A stretch of 64,000 nt of DNA from Pirellulales bacterium (GTDB lineage Bacteria; Planctomycetota; Planctomycetia; Pirellulales; Thermoguttaceae). A model generated the notes under the pieces. That model did not search any database. It saw only the letters and a list, made by a program, of their open reading frames with translations, and had not been told where the DNA came from. The stretch spans positions 23,378 to 87,377 of the forward strand of contig JADLEL010000021.1 of assembly GCA_020846145.1 (NCBI GenBank). Direction: 5' to 3'. The position numbers were made by a program, and so were the translations under genes. The number at the start of each line of letters is the position of its first letter. Position 1 is the first letter of the stretch. This document shows, piece by piece, positions 24,365-31,660 of the stretch.

Positions 24365-24394
24365 GCTCGCGGCCTACCCGACCGACAAACCGAA
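24297..24394. repeat. 98-bp direct repeat, copy 1
   Basis: Identical to 25106-25203 except for one T/C difference inside GCAAATTGGG versus GCAAACTGGG. It covers the last codons of the 86-residue gene and its 3' flank. The two copies bracket the antitoxin-toxin pair. Confidence 0.95.
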
Positions 24395-24468
24395 AGGCGC
24401 CGGCGGATGGCGTTGAAGTTCAAGTGGGATTATAATGAGAGCGACGACCAAGAACAAGGGAGAAAGCA

Positions 24469-24705
24469 ATGACGAGTTTATCCATCCAAGAGGTGCAGGC
24501 GAAGCTGCCCGATTTAGTCCACGGTCTGACTTTGGGCGACGAGGTGGTTATCGTCGAAAATGACCGGGCGGTGGCTCGAATCGTCCCTGCGACGGGACAA
24601 CCGCAGCGGTTGCCTCGGCGTGCCGGTACATTGCGGGGCACGGTTCTTTACATGGCCCCAGACTTTGACGCCCCGTTGGAAGACTTCAAGGAGTACGTGG
24701 AATGA
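24469..24705 (+). CDS. Phd/YefM-family antitoxin
   Basis: 78 residues beginning TSLSIQEVQAKLPDLVHGL, with GDEVVIVENDRAVARIVP, which is the standard Phd/YefM DNA-binding fold. The C-terminal DFDAPLEDFKEYVE tail is the usual toxin-binding segment. It overlaps the PIN toxin gene by 4 bp (ATGA), so translation is coupled. In characterised pairs the antitoxin neutralises the toxin and represses its own promoter. Confidence 0.9.
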   Translation: MTSLSIQEVQAKLPDLVHGLTLGDEVVIVENDRAVARIVPATGQPQRLPRRAGTLRGTVLYMAPDFDAPLEDFKEYVE

Positions 24706-25100
24706 GGCTATTGCTCGATACCCACGCCTTGATCTGGTATGTCGATCAAGATCACCTGCTCAGTACATCCGCCCATGCCGCAATCACCGACCCGGCCAAC
24801 GATTTGCTCTTGAGTGCAGGAACGATTTGGGAGATCGGCATCAAGGTGGGGTTGAGCAAGCTGTCGCTGTCGATGCCCTACCGCGAGTGGATGAACAAGG
24901 CCATAGCCGACCTTGGGCTGACGCTGCTGCCGATCAGCGTGGAATATGCCGACGTTCAAGCAGGGCTGCCCAGACATCACGGCGATCCCTTCGACCGGCT
25001 GCTCGCTGCACAGGCACGGGTTGAGAACATTCCTCTGGTAAGCTCCGATCCGATTTTCGATCGGTATGGACTGAAGCGAATTTGGAATGCGGTTCCATGA
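24702..25100 (+). CDS. VapC-type PIN-domain toxin ribonuclease
   Basis: 132 residues. The PIN acidic residues are present: D6 in LLLDTHALIWY, a Glu in SAGTIWEIGIKV, and Asp residues in GDPFDRLLAAQA and PLVSSDPIFDRYG. These coordinate Mg2+ in the family, which cleaves RNA such as tRNA. It is paired with the Phd-type antitoxin upstream. The 98-bp repeat copy starts 6 bp after its stop. Confidence 0.92.
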   Translation: MRLLLDTHALIWYVDQDHLLSTSAHAAITDPANDLLLSAGTIWEIGIKVGLSKLSLSMPYREWMNKAIADLGLTLLPISVEYADVQAGLPRHHGDPFDRLLAAQARVENIPLVSSDPIFDRYGLKRIWNAVP

Positions 25101-25105
25101 GTCGC

Positions 25106-25203
25106 GGGAAGACTGCGAAGAACTGCTCCGCAAACTGGGCTTTTCTCCCCGCGTGGAAGTGGTCGCGGTTTGAGCTCGCGGCCTACCCGACCGACAAACC
25201 GAA
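25106..25203. repeat. 98-bp direct repeat, copy 2
   Basis: This is the partner of 24297-24394. It contains only the 3' end of the 86-residue gene, with no start, and runs straight into a TCGTAGAAGCGGCATC palindrome. Confidence 0.95.
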
Positions 25204-25291
25204 TATCGTAGAAGCGGCATCTTGCCGCTTCAACTCGACAATGCAAACCGGAGCCAGGATGCAAAAGCGGCAGGATGCCGCTTCTACGAAA
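25204..25291. repeat. paired GTAGAAGCGGCATCTTGCCGC palindrome
   Basis: TATCGTAGAAGCGGCATCTT then GCCGCTTC is mirrored by GCGGCAGGATGCCGCTTCTAC at the right end. A single half-copy lies at 25524-25556, after the next gene. The two bracket the DUF2283-like gene. Confidence 0.85.
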
Positions 25292-25305
25292 GCCGGAGAA
25301 GATTT

Positions 25306-25515
25306 ATGGCCGACAAAGTAAGAATCTGGTTCGATGCGGAAGCGGATTTCCTCGAAGTCCGTTTCTCGGATGCCGCCGGTTATGAGAAGGAAACCCAGCA
25401 CGACGCCGTGATGGAGCGTTTGGACGCGCAGGGGCGCGTCATCGGCTTCAGCGTCATGGGCGTGAGCAAGTTCAAAAAGGACAAGCCGCTGGAAGCCGAT
25501 CTCGTCCCGGCTTGA
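25306..25515 (+). CDS. DUF2283-like protein
   Basis: 69 residues: ADKVRIWFDAEADFLEVRFS then KETQHDAVMERLDAQGRVIG and FSVMGVSKF. This matches the DUF2283 pattern of small proteins often found beside toxin-like genes. The ATG follows GGAGAAGATTT, an adequate ribosome-binding site. It is enclosed by palindromic repeats on both sides. Confidence 0.75.
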   Translation: MADKVRIWFDAEADFLEVRFSDAAGYEKETQHDAVMERLDAQGRVIGFSVMGVSKFKKDKPLEADLVPA

Positions 25516-25523
25516 ATTTCCCA

Positions 25524-25556
25524 TATCGTAGAAGCGGCATCTTGCCGCTTCCACGA
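25524..25556. repeat. single GTAGAAGCGGCATC palindrome
   Basis: A half-copy of the element at 25204-25291. It lies between the convergent DUF2283-like gene and transaldolase, where it could act as a hairpin terminator for either. Confidence 0.75.
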
Positions 25557-25558
25557 AC

Positions 25559-26638
25559 CTATTTTCCAAGCTTTTCGCGCTTGGACGCGATGCAGTCCAC
25601 CAGTTCGTTCCAGGATTTCACGAACGCCTTGGCGCCTTCATCTTGAAGCTGAGCAGCTAGGCCGTCGATGTCTATCCCGGCCGCTGCGAAATTGGCCAAC
25701 ACCCCTTCGCAATCGTCTTCGGCGGCGGGAAAGATCGAACCGATCTGCCCGTGGTCGGCGAAGGCTTTCAACGTGGCTTCGGGCATCGTGTTGACGGTGA
25801 GGGGAGCCGCCAGTTCTTGCACGTAGAGAATATCGGAGAGTTTGGGGTCCTTGACGCCGGTGCTGGCCCAAAGGAGCCGCTGGGGGCGAGCGCCGGCATT
25901 GAACGCGCGCTGCCAGCGGGGCGAATCGAGCAGCGCGCGGTATGCCGCGTAGGCGCGCCGGGCGACGGCGACGCCGAGCCGGCCGCGCAGCGATTCGGGC
26001 GTTCTGCCCGCCACGGCCGCATCCCAACGGCTGATGAACAGTGAAGCCACCGAGGCGACGTCGGGCTTCAAGCCGGCGTCGATCCGCCGTTCGATGCCGC
26101 GGAGGTAGGCCGCGGCGGCGGCGGTGTATTGTTCGCGGGAAAAGAGGAGCGTTACGTTGACGGGCACGCCCGCGAAAATCGCCTCCTCGACGGCGGGCAG
26201 CCCCTCCTTGGTGCCCGGTATTTTAATGAAGACGTTGGGCCGTCCCGTCCGCGCGTAAAGCTCTTTGGCCGAAGCGATGGTGCCGGCCGCGTCGTAGGCC
26301 AAAAGCGGCGAGACTTCCAGCGACACCCAGCCATCCACGCCGCAGGTGCAATCGTGGGCCGGGCGGAACAAGTCGGCGGCGCGGCCGAGGTCCTCGATCG
26401 CCAACTCGAAGAAGAGCGATTCGACCGAATTGCATTTACCGACTTTTCCGCGGATGGCGTCGTCGTAATCGGCCCCGTTTTTGATGGCGAGGTTGAAGAT
26501 CGTGGGATTCGACGTGAGGCCGGTGACGGAAAACTCGTCGATGTAGCGGCGGAGCGTGCCGTCGTTCAAGATTTGGCGGGTAATGTTATCGAGCCAGAGG
26601 CTCTGGCCGAGGTCGTGAAGTTTTTTCGTGGGATTCAT
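25559..26638 (-). CDS. tal: transaldolase
   Basis: The 359-residue pentose-phosphate enzyme moves a dihydroxyacetone unit between sugar phosphates. The N-terminal GLTSNPTIFNLAI motif, GWVSLEVSPLLAYD and the Schiff-base lysine K139 in PNVFIKIPGT are present. Later motifs include NVTLLFS and LLWASTGVKDPKLSD. Length is typical of the long (TalAB-like) class. It is transcribed away from the repeat-rich gap to its right. Confidence 0.96.
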   Translation of the reverse strand: MNPTKKLHDLGQSLWLDNITRQILNDGTLRRYIDEFSVTGLTSNPTIFNLAIKNGADYDDAIRGKVGKCNSVESLFFELAIEDLGRAADLFRPAHDCTCGVDGWVSLEVSPLLAYDAAGTIASAKELYARTGRPNVFIKIPGTKEGLPAVEEAIFAGVPVNVTLLFSREQYTAAAAAYLRGIERRIDAGLKPDVASVASLFISRWDAAVAGRTPESLRGRLGVAVARRAYAAYRALLDSPRWQRAFNAGARPQRLLWASTGVKDPKLSDILYVQELAAPLTVNTMPEATLKAFADHGQIGSIFPAAEDDCEGVLANFAAAGIDIDGLAAQLQDEGAKAFVKSWNELVDCIASKREKLGK

Positions 26639-27284
26639 GGCATTTCAAATTGCATTTCAAAAAGTTGGATCGGATTGGTTGCTCGGATGTGCCGATTTTA
26701 CGGGATTTCGAGGCATCTTCCAATCGCATTTTTTCGGAATCCGGCGGCATCGGCAAAGCGAATTCCGCCGAGTGAAGCGGAACTACCGGGATCGAACGCG
26801 ATTTTCCCGCAGTGCTTGACGAAAATGCGTCGTAACCGTTCACAGGGGACTGTCCCGATTTTCGCGGCGCAAAAGATGATGGTGCCGTAAAAATGCTTAA
26901 TCGCCGCGAAAATGGGACTGTCCCCCTCGCGCCGCGGGAAGGGGATAGGTCCATGTTTTCGGCCTATCGTATATCCACAAAGTACGTTATCCCGCAGAAA
27001 AAAGGACCAATCCCCGACCGGGGCGTGAACGCTTACAATGCGTCAAATAAGCAGTACGGGGTGAGAAATTGACCGCGTTGTTTGCACGATCGTTTTTTTG
27101 GCGATGGGCATGGGGGACGACTTGCGGCGTCAACGGCGAGGGTTTCGATTGGCATAATCTCGGCGGTCGGAATTGGCTGACGCCCGCCGGGGTTGTCGCG
27201 CTCGCCGTGGCGAGCTCAGGCGGCTCGTACCGTCCTTGCCGCGGATCACGGAAAGAACAATAATTGGACTTATCCCCATTTTTC
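26639..27284. other. gene-free region with one 205-bp element
   Basis: 646 bp between transaldolase and yidD. 26833-27036 is a full double-hairpin repeat. The 26640-26832 stretch shows no ORF with coding character. 27037-27284 contains a short TTG-started frame without recognisable features, which I do not call. Confidence 0.6.
26833..27036. repeat. 205-bp double-hairpin element, copy 1
   Basis: Hairpin 1 has arms GGGGACTGTCCCGATTTTCG and CGCCGCGAAAATGGGACTGT around a roughly 30-bp loop. Hairpin 2 has arms GGGGATAGGTCCATGTTTTC and a diverged inverse ending GGACCAATCCCC. The element begins GTAACCGTTCACAGG and ends GGGGCGTGAACGCTTAC, so its outermost ends GTAA..GTTCAC and GTGAAC..TTAC are themselves inverted. 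Other copies are at 52017, 58188 (first hairpin only) and 63802. Confidence 0.9.
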
Positions 27285-27530
27285 TTACGGCGGATCGTAC
27301 CCGCCGCGATTCCACGGGTGGCAGCGGCAAATCCGCTTTACGCCGCGCCACGCCCCGCGCGCCGCGCCGTATTTTTGCACCGCGCCGATGAAATACCGGC
27401 TGCAACTCGGCTCGAATCGGCAATGCCGCCCCAGCAAAGGGCTGAGAGTAACTTGATAAATCCGCGCCAGCGCGATCAGCAACCGGCCGGGAAGCGAAAG
27501 AAGAATGCGGATTGCTCGGTGGAAGTTCAT
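27285..27530 (-). CDS. yidD: YidD-family membrane protein insertion factor
   Basis: 81 residues from MNFHRAIRIL; a start 12 codons earlier is possible. A hydrophobic N-terminal helix (ILLSLPGRLLIALARIYQ) precedes the signature CRFEPSCSRY and, further on, CHPWNRGGYDP. In other bacteria YidD assists YidC-dependent membrane insertion. Here it is separated from any yidC or rnpA and lies at the end of the pilus gene run, 49 bp after tadG. Confidence 0.9.
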   Translation of the reverse strand: MNFHRAIRILLSLPGRLLIALARIYQVTLSPLLGRHCRFEPSCSRYFIGAVQKYGAARGAWRGVKRICRCHPWNRGGYDPP

Positions 27531-27579
27531 CGCAAAATCGGGTCGATCCCTTCCTCCCCAATCCATGCCGCACTCGCCG

Positions 27580-29253
27580 TCAATGCGGGCTGATTCGCTG
27601 GATATCCTCGGATTTCAAATTACCCAGCGCGGGCAGTTTGATGTCGCCGAGATCGTCCACATAGATCATCCGCGGCGCAGTCTGTAATATGCGGTCCAGG
27701 CCGGCTTGCGTGGCGGGCGCCAGTTGGCAGGCCCAATTTTGACTGTACAGGTTCCAATCCGCGGGAAAATAGCTTGCAGACTGCCGGTCAACCACCCACA
27801 CCGAAACGCTATCGCCCGGCGTGCCGGGCGAAAGCGGCCCGAACCAGGAACTTTCCCCGCCCGATCCGCCGCCCGAAAGCGTGGGATGTTTCCAAACCAG
27901 CCGCGGCCTCGGCGGAAAAACGTGGACCTCGGCGTACGCCAGCGAATCGCTCTCCGTCGCGCTGGGGAAGATGCGCGGAGCGAAGCCGGGCATTTTCCTC
28001 CAATAAACCGCGCCCACGAAGGTGTAATTGTCTTCCAATTGCGTTTTGTAGGCCAACGGAACGATATTCGGATCGGCGGGATCGAGCGGCGGAATCAAAC
28101 GGCGGATTTGGAACGGCAGATTTCGCGCGGCGTTCTCCTCCAGCAGTTTTTCCAACCGGCCGCAAGTGATCTTCTCCCACAATTCCTTGAATTTCGAAAA
28201 CGGCACGAGCAAATCCAATCCCCGGAAAATCTGGCCGTTCCATTGCCGGAGATAGAGCCGGGCGAACTGGTCCCGCTGCTCGCGCGCTTCGGCTAGGTAT
28301 TGCGGCTGGTCGGGCAACGTGCTCCGCACCGGATCGACGGCCGGGATCGTCGCCCAGCCCCCTTCGTTCGCGGGATCGCCGACGAGTTGGCCGTTCCACC
28401 GCCACAAGGCCGCGTGCATTTGCCCCCGCCCGAATTCCGGATCGCCGTTGCGTCGGGCGGCGTCCCCCGCGGCGGCTTGCGCCATCCGCGGAAACACGAC
28501 GACCAGGTTGCGCTGGTATTCCGGCAGCAATTCGTTTTCGAGAAGGTACTCCAAGACGGGCAGCACTTCGGCGCTGAAAGCGGCCGCCCATTGGGTGAAA
28601 ACCACGACGAACAGCAGTTCCTGCTGCAAATGAACTTTCAATTCCGGCCCCAGGATCTGATATTTGCCGAAAGTCGCTTGGCTCAGCCGATCGGACGCCT
28701 TTTCCCACGCCGCGAGAATTCGCGGCACTTGCGACGCGGCCAACTGGCCGTAGTGCTGGGGGAATTGCGCGGGATCGCTCGCCTCGCGCAAGATGGCCGT
28801 CATGGCGATCGCTTCGCACATCAGATGATTCGTGAAGGCCAGCGCGTTCATCGCCCGCGCGAGTTCCAAGCCGCCGGAATAGGCCGCGGCGTCGGCGGCG
28901 TTTTGCAGGCGGATTTTGCCATCCACCTGCCGCCCGACGTTCATCACCATCCCCAGCAGCATCGCCAGCAGGAGCGCGGCGAACACCGACACGATGCTCA
29001 TCGAGCCGCGCTCGTCGCGGTGAATTTTGCCCCAAAGGGGCAGCCGTTCACCCAGCCCAGGGCAACGCCCTGGGTTACGGGAAGATGCGACACGATCTTC
29101 CGGCCCAACGGGCCAACAGTTCCCGGAGAACGGTTGGCCCGTTGGGCCGATGGAATTTCTCCCAGAGCCTCGCTTCCCAGGGCGTTGCCCTGGGCTGGGA
29201 GAACGCTCGGCCTTCAGCCGAAACAATCGTTTCACCCGCCGTTCAATAAACAT
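27580..29253 (-). CDS. TadG-like pilus assembly protein with repeat-encoded N-terminal insert
   Basis: 557 residues. The basic RDERGSMSIVSVFAALLLAM segment followed by GRQVDGKIRLQNAADAAAYS is the TadE/TadG N-terminus, with one membrane helix and a large periplasmic part. Upstream of it, about 60 residues (SPSPGQRPGKR ... GRCPGLGERLPLWG) come from an inverted CCCAGGG repeat placed between MFIERRVKRLFR and HRDERGS. The start overlaps the tadE stop by 11 bp, which supports using this ATG. TadG minor pseudopilins act in Flp pilus assembly in other bacteria. Confidence 0.8.
   Translation of the reverse strand: MFIERRVKRLFRLKAERSPSPGQRPGKRGSGRNSIGPTGQPFSGNCWPVGPEDRVASSRNPGRCPGLGERLPLWGKIHRDERGSMSIVSVFAALLLAMLLGMVMNVGRQVDGKIRLQNAADAAAYSGGLELARAMNALAFTNHLMCEAIAMTAILREASDPAQFPQHYGQLAASQVPRILAAWEKASDRLSQATFGKYQILGPELKVHLQQELLFVVVFTQWAAAFSAEVLPVLEYLLENELLPEYQRNLVVVFPRMAQAAAGDAARRNGDPEFGRGQMHAALWRWNGQLVGDPANEGGWATIPAVDPVRSTLPDQPQYLAEAREQRDQFARLYLRQWNGQIFRGLDLLVPFSKFKELWEKITCGRLEKLLEENAARNLPFQIRRLIPPLDPADPNIVPLAYKTQLEDNYTFVGAVYWRKMPGFAPRIFPSATESDSLAYAEVHVFPPRPRLVWKHPTLSGGGSGGESSWFGPLSPGTPGDSVSVWVVDRQSASYFPADWNLYSQNWACQLAPATQAGLDRILQTAPRMIYVDDLGDIKLPALGNLKSEDIQRISPH
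29040..29221. repeat. inverted CCCAGGG repeat pair inside tadG-like gene
   Basis: CCCAGCCCAGGGCAACGCCC at the left and GGGCGTTGCCCTGGGCTGGG at the right are inverse copies. Between them GGCCCAACGGGCC-type palindromes are also inverted. The left-end unit is the same as at 13-61. The whole block is open in the tadG frame. Confidence 0.85.
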
Positions 29254-30343
29254 AAGAGATCACCGATTTCTCCCCTTCCACATTGAGCGCGGCCGAGGCC
29301 GTGATGGCGTAACTGTACGTATCCTTATAAACGCTCGCTTTGCTCGCGCGGCGCATTTCCGCGTCGGACCGGGCGTTTTGGCCCAACAGCCCGTATCGCG
29401 CGAGCATCCGCCCCGGCCCCGGAAGCAAGGCGAATTGATGCGTAACTTTCACGATGACCAAATCCTGCCGCCCCAGTTCGTTGGAAGCGAACTCGTACGG
29501 CTCCGGTCCGATGAGATACGGTCCCAACGGCGATCCATCGGTATCCATTTTCAACGGCGGCTCGTAATTTTGATGATAAAAGCGAAGTTCCACCGTAGTG
29601 TTGTTCAAGGAATAAGCCAATTTGTTCCGCAATCGCTCCGGCACGGCGGAATTGGCGGCCGAGGAGGGGGACATCGACCGATAGGCTTCTTCCAGAATCA
29701 GCCCCGCGGCAAGCGCCGAAGTATCACCCGGCGGCGCGTTCGCTTGCAGCAAAGGCGGCGCGGCATCCAAGGCATAGCCCGCGCTCCGCGAAGGCGAAAT
29801 CGGCATGCAGGCCAACACCGCCGCCGAAAGGATTTTCTCGTATTTGGAACCGCTCGAGGCAATCAGATAAGTTACTCCGCCATCGACGGGTCCCTCCCCC
29901 ACGTTTTCGACGATCACGTCTCGCCCGTTCAGCGTAAAAGTCTCCGGATGCGGAATTACGGGGAACGCTTGCAGCGCGGCGTCCGGGTCGGGCCGATAGC
30001 TGCCGATGCAGTTCGGCCCTTCGCGGGGATCGATCCGGCTCAGATCGGCCGGGATCCAGACGATTGCGCTGCGGGCCGCGGCGAACGCCGCGTAGTGCAC
30101 CACCATCACCCCGATCATCAATTGGCTCATCTGCACGATCAGCATCATCACCAGGATGAACACCGGCAAAGTGAGCACGAAACTGAGGCTCTGCACGCCC
30201 CCCGCCTGCTCGCGGTGCAATTGCCGAAGCCGCCCGATTTCCAGCCGAGCGCCGCTCGCGCGCACGAGAAAATAAGCGATGAGCACCGATACCGCCAGCA
30301 CCGCCAGCCAAGGCAAACACGCCGTTAGCATTGCTCGATGCAT
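29243..30343 (-). CDS. TadE-like pilus assembly protein
   Basis: 366 residues from MHRAMLTACLPW. A first hydrophobic helix (LPWLAVLAVSVLIAYFLV) is followed by REQAGGVQSLSFVLTLPVFI, the TadE-type second helix preceded by a polar E..G.. turn. The large C-terminal part is periplasmic. An ATG 24 codons upstream would add only repeat-derived residues. It overlaps tadG by 11 bp and is 79 bp after the prepilin peptidase gene. Confidence 0.8.
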   Translation of the reverse strand: MHRAMLTACLPWLAVLAVSVLIAYFLVRASGARLEIGRLRQLHREQAGGVQSLSFVLTLPVFILVMMLIVQMSQLMIGVMVVHYAAFAAARSAIVWIPADLSRIDPREGPNCIGSYRPDPDAALQAFPVIPHPETFTLNGRDVIVENVGEGPVDGGVTYLIASSGSKYEKILSAAVLACMPISPSRSAGYALDAAPPLLQANAPPGDTSALAAGLILEEAYRSMSPSSAANSAVPERLRNKLAYSLNNTTVELRFYHQNYEPPLKMDTDGSPLGPYLIGPEPYEFASNELGRQDLVIVKVTHQFALLPGPGRMLARYGLLGQNARSDAEMRRASKASVYKDTYSYAITASAALNVEGEKSVISYVY

Positions 30344-30422
30344 TTTTTTTAGGGGTGAACGGCGTAGAAATAATATGTCGAATTCACCGACCACTGGCCA
30401 CTGACCACTGGCCACTCTCTAT

Positions 30423-30995
30423 TTACCTCAACCACTCCATCACTCCGAACCTCACGATCACCACCGCCGCCAGCGCGCTGGGGGCGAGAAACAGCGGCGT
30501 TTGCAGTTGCGCGCGTTCTTCTTCGCTCAAGGGACTCCAATGGAAGATTCGCAACGACCAAACGATTTGCCGAAAAACCCGCACGATCAATCGCCAGGCG
30601 CCCACCCGCCAGATCAACAGGATTATGCCCACGCAGCCGCCGAGCACGAACGTCCACAGCAATGCCTCCAGCCCTTCCCGCGGGCCCAAAAAAGCCCCCA
30701 GCATGGCGATTAACTTCACGTCGCCGCCGCCGATTTGGAAGAACACGAAACACAACAGCATTAAAAATCCGCACAACAGAAAACCGAACAGGCTCGGTCC
30801 CAGCGATATCCAACCGAGTTGTTGAAGTCGCTCCTCCGAGGCGAAACCGCGCCAAACGAGCAAGTCGCCCAAGCCGTTCAACACTAACGCCGCCAAAATG
30901 CCGGAATACGTCGTCCAGTTATGGATTTTATGCCGGGCAATGTCGGTCCACGACGCGACCGCCGTCAGCGCCAGCAATAAAATCGTGGCCCACAT
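30423..30995 (-). CDS. tadV: A24-family prepilin peptidase (CpaA/TadV type)
   Basis: 190 residues with about five hydrophobic helices. The aspartyl-protease motifs are both present: ASWTDIARHKIHNW near the N-terminus and GGGDVKLIAMLGAFLG in the middle (the GxGD motif). The enzyme removes the leader of Flp prepilins at the inner membrane. It lies 6 bp downstream of the pilin gene in the same operon. Confidence 0.93.
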   Translation of the reverse strand: MWATILLLALTAVASWTDIARHKIHNWTTYSGILAALVLNGLGDLLVWRGFASEERLQQLGWISLGPSLFGFLLCGFLMLLCFVFFQIGGGDVKLIAMLGAFLGPREGLEALLWTFVLGGCVGIILLIWRVGAWRLIVRVFRQIVWSLRIFHWSPLSEEERAQLQTPLFLAPSALAAVVIVRFGVMEWLR

Positions 30996-31001
30996 CGGCG
31001 G

Positions 31002-31211
31002 TTAGGGGGTTTGGGCCGTATTGGAGCCGGCCTCCAAATTATCCAAACCTTGATTGAAGTAGGGCTTGATCTTGTTGTTCCACGCCCAGAGGAGCAGGAT
31101 CAAAATCGGCAGCGCAATGGCGCCGATGATCAATACCGTCTCAAGGCTGACCGCGCCTTCCTCGTTTTCGTGAACTTTCTTCAAAAGCGACCACAGCGAA
31201 GGTTTTTTCAT
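31002..31211 (-). CDS. flp: Flp/Fap-type pilin
   Basis: 69 residues from MKKPSLWSLLKK. A short basic leader ends at NEEGAVSLETVLIIGAIALP, matching the class IVb prepilin cleavage site (G followed by a hydrophobic helix with E at +5). A 20-residue hydrophobic stretch follows and then a short polar tail. It is the probable major pilin subunit, processed by the adjacent TadV. The upstream in-frame extension is low-complexity repeat and is not used. Confidence 0.85.
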   Translation of the reverse strand: MKKPSLWSLLKKVHENEEGAVSLETVLIIGAIALPILILLLWAWNNKIKPYFNQGLDNLEAGSNTAQTP

Positions 31212-31225
31212 AGCGATTCTCCCAT

Positions 31226-31307
31226 AAATTCGGTCTTGGGACTTGGATTTGGGGTCTTGGATATGAGAAACCAAGGGCCAAGACCTAAAACCCAAGACCA
31301 AAGTCGT
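31226..31307. repeat. inverted GGTCTTGGGACTT low-complexity repeat
   Basis: GGTCTTGGGACTTGGATTTG at the left is mirrored by CCAAGGGCCAAGACC and CCCAAGACC at the right. It fills the gap between the two pilin-like genes and belongs to the family at 5016-5079. Confidence 0.7.
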
Positions 31308-31308
31308 T

Positions 31309-31494
31309 CTACATAAACGGCCATGACACCAGCAAACTCACCATTTCATAAACCAATCCCATCATCTTCGGCCCGATGCGAAAAATGAACGCCGCCATCG
31401 GCAGGATTACGCCGAGCACCAATACATAATCGAACACAGCCGCGCCCGCCCTGCGGTTCATTTGGCGATTCATGCTCTTACTTAATCTTCGCAT
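31309..31494 (-). CDS. second Flp-like small membrane protein
   Basis: 61 residues: a basic leader (RRLSKSMNRQMNRRAG) followed by AAVFDYVLVLGVILPMAAFI. The RRxG-AA-x(2)-DY pattern resembles a class IVb pilin with Asp in place of the usual Glu. It could be a minor pilin or pseudopilin of the same apparatus. No processed-site proof is available from sequence. Confidence 0.7.
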   Translation of the reverse strand: MRRLSKSMNRQMNRRAGAAVFDYVLVLGVILPMAAFIFRIGPKMMGLVYEMVSLLVSWPFM

Positions 31495-31514
31495 ACTACG
31501 CCTTTTAAGGCAAC

Positions 31515-31660
31515 AAAAATGTAGGGTAGGTCAAGTGTAGCGCAGACCCACCATGCGTCTTGTCAGGTTCATGTTGGGGCGATAGTTGTACTATCGCCCC
31601 AGAGATGGCAGTGCAACTGCCATCCCAACAACCTGTCGTTTTATGGTTGGCGGACCACTA
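31515..31660. mobile_element. MITE-like element, GGGGCGATAGTTGTAC family, copy 1
   Basis: The core GGGGCGATAGTTGTACTATC then GCCCC hairpin is followed by a GATGGCAGTGCAACTGCCATC hairpin and CCCAACAACCTGT. The right end GGCGGACCACTAC resembles the terminal repeat of the better preserved copy at 47701-47824. It ends at the tadA stop codon (TAG at 31660-31658), which it appears to supply. A GTAGGGTAGGTCAAG repeat precedes it. Confidence 0.7.

Noticed and set aside
25082..25321. Short ORF across the second 98-bp repeat
   Set aside because: It is made of the repeated gene end plus a palindrome, with no independent start signal.
27069..27263. Short TTG-started ORF of 64 codons before yidD
   Set aside because: No ribosome-binding site, no recognisable motif, and composition like the surrounding non-coding DNA.
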